Counted from the first letter of the stretch, positions 27,317-36,487 are shown. The stretch: 64,000 nucleotides of DNA from Nocardia lijiangensis NBRC 108240 (GCF_001613045.1 NZ_BDBP01000034.1:1-64000); one strand, 5' to 3'. Translations and numbers: made by a program. The notes: generated by a model not told the origin, from the sequence alone.

Positions 27317-28227
27317 GGTCCGTCCCCTCCGGCCCCTGGAGCGGCGCCATAGTGACGCAGGAAGATGTCCTCCACGGTGGGTGGTGTGCTGGTGAGGCTG
27401 CGCACACCCAGATCGGCGAGTATCCGCATGACGGTGTCGAAGTGAGCGGGGTCGACCGCGAATTTGGCGTGTGTGCCGTCGAGGACGAGATCGTGCACAC
27501 CGGCCACCTCGTCCAGGTCCGTCGGTGGCCGGGTGGTTTCGACGGTGATGGTGGTGCGGGTCAGATGCCGGAGTTCGGAGAGCGTGCCGGTTTCCACCGT
27601 GCGCCCGCGCCGGATGATGCTCACCCGGTCGCACAATGCCTCGACCTCGGCGAGTATGTGGCTGGACAGCAGCACCGTCCGGCCTTCGTTCTTCGCTTCG
27701 GCGATGCAGCGCTGGAATTCGGCCTCCTTCAGCGGGTCCAGGCCGACGGTCGGTTCATCGAGCAGCAGCAATTCCGCATCCGAGGCCAGCGCCGCGACGA
27801 GCGCGACCTTCTGCCGGTTTCCCTTGGAATACGCCCGCGCCTTCTGCCGCGGATCGAGGTCGAACCGGTCCAGCAGTTCGTCACGACGCCGCCGGTCGAT
27901 ATCGCCGCGCAAGCGCCCCATCAAGTCGATGACCTCGCCGCCGGTGATCCCGGGCCACAAGGTGACCTCGCCGGGCACATAGGCCAATTGTGCATGCAGC
28001 GCGACCGCGTCGGACCACGGGTCTCCACCGAGCATGCGCACCGTCCCGGAGTCTGCGCGCAGCAGTCCCAGCAGGATGCGGATCGTCGTCGTCTTGCCCG
28101 CACCGTTCGGACCCAGGAATCCGTGAATCTCACCGGTGTGCACGGTCAGGTCCAGGCCGTCGAGGGCTATGGCCGCACCGAACGATTTCGTCAGGCCCGC
28201 GATCGAAATGGCGGCATCCCCGGTCAT
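27313..28227 (-). CDS. ABC exporter ATPase subunit
   Basis: 304 residues. Walker A is [10 protein letters not shown], the signature is YSKGNRQKV, Walker B is LLLLDEPT, and the C-terminal part has the antibiotic-exporter pattern [21 protein letters not shown]. The chain closely resembles the ATPase at 61528 (shared [31 protein letters not shown]). Its ATG overlaps the end of a damaged upstream frame (ATGA), and its own TGA overlaps the permease ATG, so this was once a three-gene coupled operon. Confidence 0.9.
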   Translation of the reverse strand: MTGDAAISIAGLTKSFGAAIALDGLDLTVHTGEIHGFLGPNGAGKTTTIRILLGLLRADSGTVRMLGGDPWSDAVALHAQLAYVPGEVTLWPGITGGEVIDLMGRLRGDIDRRRRDELLDRFDLDPRQKARAYSKGNRQKVALVAALASDAELLLLDEPTVGLDPLKEAEFQRCIAEAKNEGRTVLLSSHILAEVEALCDRVSIIRRGRTVETGTLSELRHLTRTTITVETTRPPTDLDEVAGVHDLVLDGTHAKFAVDPAHFDTVMRILADLGVRSLTSTPPTVEDIFLRHYGAAPGAGGDGP

Positions 28228-28560
28228 CGCGACATTCTTTTCGGTCGCGCCGACGACAAAGACACGGAGTTTCGCGGAATCAGCGGAAGCAGGTCGAAGT
28301 GCATCGCCATCCTCCCGGTGCGGGTCTGCGGCCGAACACGATCCTGCCGGTGCCGAGACCGCACCCGGCCAAGTAGAAACGGAAGACCAGGGGATCGTCG
28401 GGGTCGCCAGAATACAACTTCGATCCGGGCAGCAGGGCGGGAATCGGACCGACACGGCCGTCTCCCCTACCCCGCCGAACCCGTAGTTGCCCACCACACC
28501 GCCCACGGGCAACGCCGCATGCAGCAGCGCGGCGCCCTCGGTCATCGAGATCTTCGGCAA
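28224..28560 (-). pseudogene. Frameshifted remnant, possibly of a serine-hydrolase C-terminal domain
   Basis: Three minus-strand frames in succession give one readable chain: frame A has [19 protein letters not shown], frame B has [20 protein letters not shown] and GRIVFGRRP, and frame C has [15 protein letters not shown]. The chain looks like the beta-barrel tail of beta-lactamase-type serine hydrolases; that family call is tentative. Frame C ends with TGA at 28226-28224, overlapping the ATPase start. Frame C alone, with GGGAGG before an ATG, could still be read as a 26-residue leader. The remaining sequence to 28785 has no recognisable gene. Confidence 0.4.
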
Positions 28561-28785
28561 CCGCGGGCACCAGGCTGCGGACAGCGCGCGGCGGATCGCC
28601 CGCGAGGCTCCACCCGGGTCTCGGCAGTCACCGAATTGACCGACCGCAACCCCGCCGAATTGCTCATCGAGTCATTCTCGGCACCCCGGCGTCAAGGCCT
28701 TCGCCCATCTGGGCTCGACGCTGCCGACAGCGGCCAGCCGGGGCAAGAGGCGACCCGCCGCAGCGGAGTACTCGGCCACCGAGGA

Positions 28786-29640
28786 TCAGGAGACCGCCAC
28801 CAGGATCTGCTCCGACTCCGCGGGCCGCAGTCCGTCGGCGCGGTCGGCGAAGTAGCGGCGGGTCAGCTCCTCAGACGAAATATGCTGGGCAGCAGCGAAA
28901 CCCGCTTCCTTCGCCAGCGCCACGATCTCGTCAGGGTCGAAGAAGCTGATGAACGGAGTGCCCGATGCGCGGGCGCCCTGCTCGGCGAACCGGCGCATCT
29001 GCTGTTCGCCGGAGTTGACGAGTTCGAGCGGCAGCATGAATGTCATGGCCAGCGTCGAGCCGGGTGCCAGCACCGAAAGCTGTTGCAGGGTCGCCATATT
29101 CGCCTCCCTGCTGAGGTACATGGAGACACCGGTGGAGGCCACGACCGCCGGACGGCCCGGATCGAAACCGGCGGCGAGGAGCCGCTCCCACCAGGAGTCG
29201 ACCTCGAAATCGACGGGTACCAGCCGTAACCGGTCCGGAACGCCGAATCCGAGCTCGGTGAGGCGTTGCCGCTTCCACGCCTGCGTGCCGGGCTGGTCGA
29301 TCTCGAACACGGTCACCCGTGCGGCGAGGTCGGTCCGGCGCTGCACCAAGGTGTCCAATCCGGCGCCGAGGAGGACGTACTGATCCACGCCGCGGCCGAT
29401 GTGCTCGTCGAGGAGATCCTCCACGAAGCGCGCACGAGACACCATGCCCGCGCGCATCGGGCTCGTGATCTGCGGATCCATATCCGGGCGATCTCGCCAG
29501 CCGTCCTCGGGCGCCGCAAGCCGCAGCCCGATCTCGTCGTCGAAAACATAAGGGGGCGCATCGATCTGCCTGTGCAGCGCCCGCCACAGCGCAACCCGGA
29601 CCGCGGTGTGATCCGGAGCGACCAGCTGCTCGTTTGCCAT
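28786..29640 (-). CDS. SAM-dependent methyltransferase, TIGR00027 type
   Basis: 284 residues. The family hallmarks are present: MVSRARFVEDLLDEHIGRGVDQYVLLGAGLDTLVQRR (the SAM-binding loop), then VFEIDQPGTQAWKRQRL (acidic residue contacting the ribose) and VVASTGVSMYLSREANMATL. Actinobacteria carry many copies of this family, and their substrates are mostly unknown. The ATG 29640 was chosen because AAGGAG lies eight bases upstream, inside the stop region of the VOC gene (AAGGAGTGA), so translation of the two is linked. Confidence 0.85.
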   Translation of the reverse strand: MANEQLVAPDHTAVRVALWRALHRQIDAPPYVFDDEIGLRLAAPEDGWRDRPDMDPQITSPMRAGMVSRARFVEDLLDEHIGRGVDQYVLLGAGLDTLVQRRTDLAARVTVFEIDQPGTQAWKRQRLTELGFGVPDRLRLVPVDFEVDSWWERLLAAGFDPGRPAVVASTGVSMYLSREANMATLQQLSVLAPGSTLAMTFMLPLELVNSGEQQMRRFAEQGARASGTPFISFFDPDEIVALAKEAGFAAAQHISSEELTRRYFADRADGLRPAESEQILVAVS

Positions 29641-29645
29641 TACAC

Positions 29646-29987
29646 TCACTCCTTGCCCGGCGCCTGCAGATTCCACATTCGCCCGTCGGGGTCGCGAACG
29701 GTCATCTCCTGGGTGCCGTAGTGCGTCTCCTCGAACTCGGTGACGATCTCGACGTCGCGACCGGGACGGTCTTGCGTGTCGGCGACCTTCAGGACCAGCA
29801 ACGTCCGCGGATCCTGGGTCGGCGGGACCTCGGCCACGAAGACGTAGGGGCCGTCGCCGTTTCGAAACTGGCCGGAGCCGTGGTCGGTCTCGAACTCGAC
29901 CTCGAATCCCAGCTCCAGCAGGAACCTGGCCTGCTTGCCCCAATTGTGCGTCTCGAGGAACACGGCCTCGATGCCCTCGGTCTTCAT
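29646..29987 (-). CDS. VOC/glyoxalase-bleomycin-resistance family protein
   Basis: 113 residues with the VOC beta-alpha-beta pattern: AVFLETHNWGKQARFLLELGFEVEFETDHGSG, then VEIVTEFEETHYGTQEMTVRDPDGRMWNLQAPG. Possible metal ligands are the first His (or Glu) and the Glu of MTVRDPDG-type ends. It may be a dioxygenase, lyase or drug-binding protein. It starts one base after the stop of the RHH gene and ends within the ribosome site of the methyltransferase gene; the three are one operon. Confidence 0.8.
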   Translation of the reverse strand: MKTEGIEAVFLETHNWGKQARFLLELGFEVEFETDHGSGQFRNGDGPYVFVAEVPPTQDPRTLLVLKVADTQDRPGRDVEIVTEFEETHYGTQEMTVRDPDGRMWNLQAPGKE

Positions 29988-29988
29988 A

Positions 29989-30159
29989 TCAATCCTTTCC
30001 CGACGCTGACTGCGAGTGGGTGTCGTCGAGGTAAGCGCGCAGTGCCTCGGCCACCAGCGCCGACAGCGACATCTCCGACTCGATCGCCCGGAACTTGACC
30101 TGCTTGATCAGCCCGATCGGCAGGTAGACGTTGAACTGCTTCACATCCTCGTCGCCCAC
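29989..30159 (-). CDS. Ribbon-helix-helix (CopG/Arc) regulator
   Basis: 56 residues: [20 protein letters not shown] is the beta strand and first helix of the RHH fold, followed by [26 protein letters not shown]. This is a minimal DNA-binding protein of the CopG type. The GTG at 30159 has no ribosome site but is preceded by TAGCAT at six bases, so its mRNA is leaderless. Its promoter is covered by three CTAG sites, an arrangement expected for autoregulation. It probably controls the VOC and methyltransferase genes behind it. It is not paired with a recognisable toxin. Confidence 0.75.
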   Translation of the reverse strand: MGDEDVKQFNVYLPIGLIKQVKFRAIESEMSLSALVAEALRAYLDDTHSQSASGKD

Positions 30160-30182
30160 GCTAGAATGCTAGCACACTAGCA
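30160..30182 (-). promoter_or_regulatory. Three-CTAG operator and leaderless promoter of the RHH operon
   Basis: CTAG occurs at 30161, 30169 and 30177, exactly 8 bases apart. Two overlapping palindromes result: GCTAG-AATG-CTAGC (30160-30173) and TGCTAG-CACA-CTAGCA (30167-30182). The -10 TAGCAT (30166-30171, minus strand) lies inside. RHH dimers commonly bind such short repeated sites. Confidence 0.7.
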
Positions 30183-30223
30183 AGGTAGCCCAGCGGGTCA
30201 CTTCGTCCGCCCCGTAACGCAAA

Positions 30224-30256
30224 AATCCCCCGGCCGACTCGGTCGACCGGGGGATT
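30224..30256 (-). terminator. Intrinsic terminator of glcB
   Basis: AATCCCCCGG and CCGGGGGATT are perfect 10-bp arms around a stem-extending CGA/TCG and a 5-base loop. On the minus strand it is followed by T-rich sequence. It lies 19 bases after the glcB stop. Confidence 0.9.
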
Positions 30257-30274
30257 CGCTTGTCGCTCAGCGCA

Positions 30275-32455
30275 TTACACGCAATCCAGCGCCTTGGCCT
30301 CGCGGCGGCGGCGGTGCAGGATCGGCTCGGTGTAGCCGTTGGGCTGCTTGGTGCCCTCCAGGATGAGCTCCTTGGCGGCCTGGAAGGCGATGCTGCCCGC
30401 GAAGTCCGCGGCCATCGCGCGGTAGTTCGGGTCGCCCGCGTTCTGGCGGTCGACGACCGGGGCCATCCGCTCCAGGCTGGCCACCACCTCGTCGGCGGTG
30501 ACGACACCGTGGCGCAGCCAGTTCGCCATCAGCTGGCTCGAAATACGCAGGGTCGCACGGTCTTCCATGAGCGCGACGTCCTTGATGTCGGGCACCTTGG
30601 AGCAGCCGACGCCCTGGTCGATCCAGCGCACCACGTAGCCGAGGATGGACTGCGAGTTGTTGTCCAGCTCCTGCTGCTTCTCCTCGGCGGTCCAGTTCGG
30701 GTCCGCGGCCAGCGGGATCTCCAGGATCTGGTCGACGGTGGCGCGGCGACCGCCCTTGGCGATCTCGGCCTGCCGCTTGAACACGTCCACCAAGTGGTAG
30801 TGGGTGGCGTGCAGGGTGGCGGCGGTCGGCGAAGGCACCCACGCGGTGTTGGCGCCCGCCTTCGGGTGGCCGACCTTCTGGACCAGCATGTCGGCCATCA
30901 GGTCCGGCATGGCCCACATGCCCTTGCCGATCTGCGCCTTGCCGGGCAGGCCGGCGGCAAGACCGGTGTCGACGTTCCAGTCCTCGTAGGACAGGATCCA
31001 CTGCTGGGCCTTCATGTCGGCCTTGCGGACCATCGGCCCGGCCTCCATGGAGGTGTGGATCTCGTCGCCGGTGCGGTCCAGGAAGCCGGTGTTGATGAAC
31101 ACCACCCGCTCCTTCGCAGCCTGGATGCAGGCCTTCAGGTTCACCGTGGTGCGGCGCTCCTCGTCCATGATGCCGACCTTGAGGGTGTTGCGGTCCAGGC
31201 CGATGACGTCCTCGACGCGGCCGAACAGCTCGTTGGCGAAGGCGACCTCGTCGGGGCCGTGCATCTTCGGCTTCACGATGTAGACCGAGCCGGTGCGGCT
31301 GTTCTTCAGCTCGGTGTCGCCACCCAGCGAGTGCTTGGCAATCAGCGAGGTGATCAGGCCGTCCATGATGCCCTCGGGCACCTCGTTGCCATCCTTGTCC
31401 AGGATGGCGTCGGAGGTCATCAGGTGGCCGACGTTGCGCACGAACAGCAGCGAACGGCCGTGCAGCACCAGCTCGGAACCGTCCAGCGCGGTGTAGACGC
31501 GGTCCGGGTTCATGGTGCGGGTGAAGGTCTTGTCGCCCTTGCTGACCTTTTCGGCCAGTGTGCCCGTCATCAGGCCGAGCCAGTTGTGGTAGCAGAGCAC
31601 CTTGTCCTCGGCGTCGACCGCGGCGACCGAGTCCTCGAAGTCCATGATCGTGGTGATCGCGGACTCCAGCACGACGTCCTTGACGCCCGCGGTGTCGGTG
31701 CTGCCGATGGGCGAGCTCGGGTCGATCTGGATCTCGATGTGCAGGCCGTTGTGCTTCAGCAGCACCGAGGTCGGCGATGCCGGGTCACCGAGGTAGCCGA
31801 CCAGCTGCGAGGGATCGGCCAGACCGATCTCGGTGCCGTCCTCGAGGCCGACCTCCAGCTCACCGTCGACGATCTTGTAGGAGGTGGAGCCGATGTGCGA
31901 GCCGGTGATCAGGGTGACGGAGTCGTCGAGGAAGTTGCGCGCCCACTCGATGACCTTGTCGCCGCGCACCTTGTTGTAGCCGGTGCCCTTCTCCGCGCCG
32001 TTGGCTTCGGAGATGGCGTCGGTGCCGTAGAGCGCGTCGTAGAGCGAGCCCCAGCGCGCGTTGGCGGCGTTGATCGCGAAGCGGGCGTTCATCACCGGGA
32101 CCACCAGCTGCGGGCCGGCGGTGGAGGCGATCTCGGCGTCCACGTTCTGCGTCTCGATCTGGAAATCGGCGGGCTCGGGACGCAGGTAGCCGATCTCGGT
32201 CAGGTAGCTCTTGTAGGCGGCCTTGTCGTACTTCGCGCCGGAATGCTCGGCGTGCCAGGCGTCGAGCTTGCCCTGGATCTCGTCGCGCTCGGCCAGCAGG
32301 GCGCGGTTGCGCGGGGCGAGGTCGTTGATCACTTGCCCGGCACCGGCCCAGAACGCGGCGGAATCTACGCCGGTACCGGGGAGCGCCTCGTTCTCGACGA
32401 ACTCGTGAAGAACGCTGGCCACCTGGAGCCCGCCGACCTGAATCCGCTCTGTCAT
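30275..32455 (-). CDS. glcB: Malate synthase G
   Basis: 726 residues, close to the 741 of M. tuberculosis GlcB and similar throughout. It condenses glyoxylate and acetyl-CoA to malate in the glyoxylate cycle. Visible hallmarks are the substrate-binding [33 protein letters not shown] (catalytic Arg), [13 protein letters not shown], and [25 protein letters not shown], which carries the cysteine and catalytic aspartate region. The ATG follows AAGTGAGG. It is monocistronic, with a terminator. In mycobacteria the same gene lies between the CNNM and gcv genes. Confidence 0.96.
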   Translation of the reverse strand: MTERIQVGGLQVASVLHEFVENEALPGTGVDSAAFWAGAGQVINDLAPRNRALLAERDEIQGKLDAWHAEHSGAKYDKAAYKSYLTEIGYLRPEPADFQIETQNVDAEIASTAGPQLVVPVMNARFAINAANARWGSLYDALYGTDAISEANGAEKGTGYNKVRGDKVIEWARNFLDDSVTLITGSHIGSTSYKIVDGELEVGLEDGTEIGLADPSQLVGYLGDPASPTSVLLKHNGLHIEIQIDPSSPIGSTDTAGVKDVVLESAITTIMDFEDSVAAVDAEDKVLCYHNWLGLMTGTLAEKVSKGDKTFTRTMNPDRVYTALDGSELVLHGRSLLFVRNVGHLMTSDAILDKDGNEVPEGIMDGLITSLIAKHSLGGDTELKNSRTGSVYIVKPKMHGPDEVAFANELFGRVEDVIGLDRNTLKVGIMDEERRTTVNLKACIQAAKERVVFINTGFLDRTGDEIHTSMEAGPMVRKADMKAQQWILSYEDWNVDTGLAAGLPGKAQIGKGMWAMPDLMADMLVQKVGHPKAGANTAWVPSPTAATLHATHYHLVDVFKRQAEIAKGGRRATVDQILEIPLAADPNWTAEEKQQELDNNSQSILGYVVRWIDQGVGCSKVPDIKDVALMEDRATLRISSQLMANWLRHGVVTADEVVASLERMAPVVDRQNAGDPNYRAMAADFAGSIAFQAAKELILEGTKQPNGYTEPILHRRRREAKALDCV

Positions 32456-32679
32456 CTACTGCCTCACTTCTGAGAAAGCCGGTTGAAATAGACGGTCTCA
32501 TGTTACCCGTCGGTAGGCCCATTCCCTGCGGAGGGCCAGCGCACGCCGAGTGCGTCGGGTGAACGCGATGGCTGCCCAAGATATTTCGCCACGCCGTCGA
32601 TCGGGGTCGATCGATCGGCGCGTCACTTGGTGTCGGCGGTCGGCCGAACAACCCCTTGATCGTAGCGCCCACCGCAATT

Positions 32680-32699
32680 AATGTACTGATCGGAACATT
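32680..32699 (+). promoter_or_regulatory. 20-bp imperfect palindrome before the SDR operon
   Basis: AATGTAC and GAACATT (6 of 7 positions complementary) flank TGATCG. It lies 22 bases before the first gene of the SDR/ADH/TetR/ACAD operon. A TetR dimer of the kind encoded at 34548 would bind such a site. There is nothing else of note in the 265 bases between glcB and this operon. Confidence 0.5.
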
Positions 32700-32720
32700 T
32701 CTACTGCGGAAGGGGCGCCC

Positions 32721-33461
32721 GTGCCGCTCACCGGCAAGGTCGTTCTGGTCACCGGCGGCAGCCGGGGCCTCGGCCGGGAGATGGTGCTGGCCTTCGCCGC
32801 CGAGGGAGCGGATGTCGTCATCGCGAGCCGCAAACTCGACGGCTGTGTAGCGCTGGCCGACGAGGTGAAGAACGCGCGCGGCCGCCGAGCCCTCCCCGTC
32901 GCGTGCAATGTCAGCGAGTGGGATCAGTGCGATGCGCTGGTCGAGTCCGCCTACGCGGAGTTCGGCCGGGTCGACGTGCTGGTGAACAACGCGGGCATGT
33001 CCCTGCTCTATCCCAGCCTCGACCGGGTCGACGAGGCGATGTTCGACAAGGTCATCGGCGTGAACCTCAAAGGGCCGTTCCGGCTCTCCGCGCTCGTCGC
33101 CACCAGAATGGCCGCGGGCGACGGCGGCAGCATCGTCAACATCTCCTCCATCGAGGCCGCGAGGCCGGAACCGCTCGCGGTGCCCTACGCGGCGGCCAAA
33201 GCCGGACTCAACGCGCTCACCGCGGGTCTGGCGCAGACCTACGGACCGAAGGTGCGGGTGAACACGATCCAGTGCGGACCGTTCGAGACCGACATCGCCA
33301 AGGCCTGGCCCGACGAACTTCGCAGCGCGCTGACCGAGCACAACGCCATGGGCCGGGTCGGCAGGCCGAACGAAATCGTCGGCGCCGCCATGTACTTCGC
33401 CACCGATGCGTCGTCCTTCTGCACCGGGGCCACCCTCGCACTGGACGGAGGCTGGCGATGA
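32721..33461 (+). CDS. Short-chain dehydrogenase/reductase
   Basis: 246 residues. The cofactor site TGGSRGLG (11-18), the NNAG motif, NISSIEAARPEPLAVPYAAAK (catalytic Ser, Tyr and Lys) and the C-terminal GAMYFATDASSFCTGATLALDGG are all typical. It probably oxidises a hydroxyacyl or alcohol substrate with NAD(P)+. GTG 32721 has AAGGGG at about 8 bases. The stop overlaps a 15-codon mini-frame that in turn overlaps the ADH gene, so it heads a coupled operon of oxidising enzymes. Confidence 0.85.
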   Translation: MPLTGKVVLVTGGSRGLGREMVLAFAAEGADVVIASRKLDGCVALADEVKNARGRRALPVACNVSEWDQCDALVESAYAEFGRVDVLVNNAGMSLLYPSLDRVDEAMFDKVIGVNLKGPFRLSALVATRMAAGDGGSIVNISSIEAARPEPLAVPYAAAKAGLNALTAGLAQTYGPKVRVNTIQCGPFETDIAKAWPDELRSALTEHNAMGRVGRPNEIVGAAMYFATDASSFCTGATLALDGGWR

Positions 33462-33505
33462 CCGAAACCGCAAACACCAACACGATCGGCGGAAATCTCT
33501 CGTGA
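33458..33505 (+). CDS. 15-residue mini-ORF bridging two genes
   Basis: ATGA at 33458 overlaps the SDR stop, and the frame ends in TGA at 33503-33505, which overlaps the GTG of the alcohol dehydrogenase at 33502. It encodes MTETANTNTIGGNLS. Four-base overlaps at both ends suggest either a ribosome bridge for coupled translation or the joined ends of a deleted gene. A chance occurrence is possible because it is so short. Confidence 0.35.
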   Translation: MTETANTNTIGGNLS

Positions 33506-34551
33506 AAGCACTCACCTACGCTGGGCCGCAAACGATCTCGTTCGGCGAGACGAACGATCCCGCGCTGCCCGGCCAGGACGGGGCGATCGTGCGGGTCACC
33601 GCAGCCGGAATCTGCGGCAGCGACCTGCACATCTACGCGGGCCACGGATTCACGCCGGGTACCGGCTACGGAGTCGGCCATGAGGCGGTCGGTGAGATCG
33701 TGGAACTCGGCCCGCAGGCGCACGGACTCTCGGTCGGCGACCGCGTGCTGGTGCCCGCTTCGGCGGGCTGCGACCGCTGCGGCCGGTGCCGGACAGGCAT
33801 CGTCGCGGCGTGCGAGCGGCAGCCGCTGCCGGTCGACGCCTGCTACGGGCTCGGCGGCTCCCTGCCGGGAGCGCAGGCGCAGCTGCTCGCGGTGCCGCAT
33901 GCCGGGGGCAACCTGGTGCGCCTGCCCGACGCGATCGGCGACGAGGCGGCCATCGTGCTGACCGACAACGCCCCCACCGCGTGGTACGCCGCCCGCCGGG
34001 CGCGCATCACGCCGGGCGACACGGTGGTGGTGATCGGTTTGGGCCCGGTCGGGCTGATGGCGGTGCAGTCCGCGTTCGCCATGGGCGCCGCCAGGGTGCT
34101 CGGCGTCGACCTGGTCGCGGACCGCCGAGCCAGGGCCGCCGAGCTGGGCGCGGAACCCGTCGAGTCCGATGATCCCAAGACCGCGGTGCGCGAGATGCTC
34201 GGCGGCGGAGCCGATGTCGCGCTGGAGGCCGTCGGCGCCGACGCCACCATCGCACTGGCGACGAGTGTGGTCGGCCATCGCGGCCGGGTCAGCGTGGTCG
34301 GCGTCAGCCAGAATCGGGCCTACCCGTTCCACCTGCCGCTCGCGCAGGTCAAGGAGCTCGAGTTCCACATCGGACTGTGCTCGATCCAGTACGAACTGCC
34401 CGCGCTGCTGAAACTCACCGCCGCGGGCAGGCTGCGCCCGGAAGCGGTGGTCTCGCACCGGATGCCGATGTCGGAAGGGCCCGAGGCGTACCGCCTGTTC
34501 GCCGATCGCGCCGACAAGGTCTGCAAGATCGTCCTGGATCCGTGGCAATGA
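33502..34551 (+). CDS. Zinc-dependent alcohol dehydrogenase
   Basis: 349 residues of the MDR superfamily with both zinc sites: the catalytic Cys38 (GICGSD) and His60-Glu61 (GHEAVG), and the structural cluster CDRCGRCRTGIVAAC (C-x2-C-x2-C-x7-C). The NAD-binding VVVIGLGPVGLMAVQ is present. It differs from the dehydrogenase at 11071, which lacks the structural cysteines. GTG 33502 has GGCGGAAA before it. It overlaps the TetR gene by ATGA. Confidence 0.88.
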   Translation: MKALTYAGPQTISFGETNDPALPGQDGAIVRVTAAGICGSDLHIYAGHGFTPGTGYGVGHEAVGEIVELGPQAHGLSVGDRVLVPASAGCDRCGRCRTGIVAACERQPLPVDACYGLGGSLPGAQAQLLAVPHAGGNLVRLPDAIGDEAAIVLTDNAPTAWYAARRARITPGDTVVVIGLGPVGLMAVQSAFAMGAARVLGVDLVADRRARAAELGAEPVESDDPKTAVREMLGGGADVALEAVGADATIALATSVVGHRGRVSVVGVSQNRAYPFHLPLAQVKELEFHIGLCSIQYELPALLKLTAAGRLRPEAVVSHRMPMSEGPEAYRLFADRADKVCKIVLDPWQ

Positions 34552-35186
34552 ACGACATAGCGCCCGCGCGCCGCCGCGGCCGCCCGCCCGCCTCCGAATC
34601 GTCGGCGGGCGACACCCGCGATCGCATCGTCCACGCGGCGGTGGAACTGTTCGCGGAGAAGGGGTTTCACGGCACCGGCGTCGCGGAGATCGGCGACCGC
34701 GCCGACGTCCAGCGCGGTGCGCTGTACTACCACATCGGGTCCAAGGAGGAGCTGCTCTGGCAGATCCTGCGCGACTACACCCAGCTCATGCTCGCCGACG
34801 CCGAACACATCACGAGCGGCGACGACGACCCGATCACCAAGCTGCGCAAGCTGATGCACAGCCACGTCGAGCTGATCGTCGAACATCGTCGCGAGGTCGC
34901 CATCCAGCTGCGCGACGTGGGCGCGCTGACCGGTGCGCGGGGCGCGCAGCTCCAGGAACTGCGCGACCGGATTCAACTGCACTGGCAGCAGGTGTTCGAC
35001 GCGGGATACGCCGCGGGCCTGCTGCGCACCGCCGACCACGTGATCACCAACAGCGTGCTCGGCATGCTGAACATGGTGACCTTCTGGTACCGCCCGCACG
35101 GCGGCCACTCCCCCGGCGAGATCGCCGACCTCCTCGCCGCCACCGTCCTAGACGGCGTCGTCACCCACCACGACACGAAAGGCTGA
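34548..35186 (+). CDS. TetR-family regulator
   Basis: 212 residues. The N-terminal helix-turn-helix (about 22-68) reads TRDRIVHAAVELFAEKGFHGTGVAEIGDRADVQRGALYYHIGSKEELLWQIL. The C-terminal half resembles KstR2/FadR-like TetR proteins that respond to acyl-CoA. The ATG overlaps the dehydrogenase stop (ATGA) and the gene is followed three bases after its stop by an acyl-CoA dehydrogenase. An acyl-CoA inducer is therefore a fair inference, and the palindrome at 32680-32699 is its likely site. Confidence 0.85.
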   Translation: MNDIAPARRRGRPPASESSAGDTRDRIVHAAVELFAEKGFHGTGVAEIGDRADVQRGALYYHIGSKEELLWQILRDYTQLMLADAEHITSGDDDPITKLRKLMHSHVELIVEHRREVAIQLRDVGALTGARGAQLQELRDRIQLHWQQVFDAGYAAGLLRTADHVITNSVLGMLNMVTFWYRPHGGHSPGEIADLLAATVLDGVVTHHDTKG

Positions 35187-35188
35187 CC

Positions 35189-36478
35189 ATGGCTTGGGAT
35201 TTCGAGACCGACCCGGAGTTCCAGAAGAAACTGGACTGGGCCGCGGAGTTCGTCCGCACCGAGGTGGAGCCGCTCGACTTGCTCTACCCGAATCCCTACG
35301 ACCGCAGCAACACCGAAGCCATGGCGTTGATGCGGCCGCTCAAGGAACAGGTAAAGGCACAGGGACTGTGGGCCTGCCACCTCGGCCCCGAGCTCGGCGG
35401 CCAGGGCTACGGACAGATGAAGCTGGCGCTGCTCAACGAGGTGCTCGGCACCTCGGCCTGGGCGCCGTCGGTATTCGGTTGCCAGGCACCGGATTCCGGC
35501 AATGCCGAGATCCTCGCGCACTACGGCACCCCGGAGCAGAAGGCGAAGTACCTGGAGCCGCTGCTGGCCGGTGAGATCGGCTCCTGTTACGTGATGACCG
35601 AACCCACCGGCGGCTCGGACCCGACGCTGTTCCGTACGCGCGCGGTGCGCGACGGTGATCACTGGGTGATCAACGGCGAGAAGTGGTTCAACTCCAACGC
35701 GCAGTTCGCGAGCTTCCACATCGTCATGGTCGTCACCAATCCGGATGTCAGCCCGTACCAGGGCATGTCGATGTTCATCGTGCCCGCGGACACGCCCGGC
35801 CTGGACATCGTCAAGAACTTCCACGTGCACGGCTTCAGCGAGCACGAGGGTCACCTGCGCTTCACCGACGTGCGGGTCCCCGACGACCACTTGCTCGGCG
35901 CCGAGGGTCAGGGCTTCGTCGTCGCCCAGACCCGGCTCGGCGGCGGCCGTGTGCACCACGCCATGCGCACGGTCGCGCTGGTGCGCAAGGCTTTCGACAT
36001 GATGTGCGAGCGCGCGGTCTCGCGGCAAATGCGCAAGGGACCGCTCGGCGGGCTGCAGATGACCCAGGAGCGCATCGCCGACAGCTGGATCGAGATGGAA
36101 CAGTTCCGGCTGCTCGTACTGCGCACCGCATGGCGCATCGACAAGGAACAGGATTACCTGAAGGTGCGCAAGGACATTGCCGCCATCAAGGTGGCCATGC
36201 CCAAGGTCATGCACGACATCGCCCAGCGCGCCCTGCACCTGCACGGCGCCCTCGGCGTCAGCGAGGACCTGCCGTTCGTGGACATGATGAACTACGCCGA
36301 GGTCATGGCGATCGCCGACGGGCCCACCGAGGTCCACAAGATCACCCTCGCCAAGGAGGTGCTGAAGAACTACGCGCCCGGCGATCCCGTCTACCCGAGC
36401 GGGTACCGGCCCGCCCTGCGGGAGCAGGCGCGGGAGCTGGTCGCGCGGCGGCTGGAGCACATCGTCGGCAACCTGTAG
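35189..36478 (+). CDS. Acyl-CoA dehydrogenase (ACAD10/11-like)
   Basis: 429 residues. Family marks are CYVMTEPTGGSDP, ITALARE-like GEKWFNSNAQFASFHIVM, VPDDHLLGAEGQGFVVAQTRLGGGRVHHAMR and a C-terminal ALGVSEDLPFVDMMNYAEVMAIADGPTEVHKI. The last motif differs from the EGT(T/S)E of short-chain enzymes and is like ACAD10/11-type enzymes. It removes two hydrogens from an acyl-CoA with FAD. The ATG follows GAAAGG. It is the fourth gene of the operon and ends before a strong hairpin. Confidence 0.88.
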   Translation: MAWDFETDPEFQKKLDWAAEFVRTEVEPLDLLYPNPYDRSNTEAMALMRPLKEQVKAQGLWACHLGPELGGQGYGQMKLALLNEVLGTSAWAPSVFGCQAPDSGNAEILAHYGTPEQKAKYLEPLLAGEIGSCYVMTEPTGGSDPTLFRTRAVRDGDHWVINGEKWFNSNAQFASFHIVMVVTNPDVSPYQGMSMFIVPADTPGLDIVKNFHVHGFSEHEGHLRFTDVRVPDDHLLGAEGQGFVVAQTRLGGGRVHHAMRTVALVRKAFDMMCERAVSRQMRKGPLGGLQMTQERIADSWIEMEQFRLLVLRTAWRIDKEQDYLKVRKDIAAIKVAMPKVMHDIAQRALHLHGALGVSEDLPFVDMMNYAEVMAIADGPTEVHKITLAKEVLKNYAPGDPVYPSGYRPALREQARELVARRLEHIVGNL

Positions 36479-36487
36479 CCGGACGCC

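Noticed and set aside
29989-30159. Antitoxin of a toxin-antitoxin pair
   Set aside because: The RHH gene is followed by a VOC protein and a methyltransferase; no PIN, RelE or other toxin is adjacent.
30260-32473. 737-codon plus-strand frame over glcB
   Set aside because: Antisense of malate synthase G; Val/Gly/Asp/His-rich, no family.
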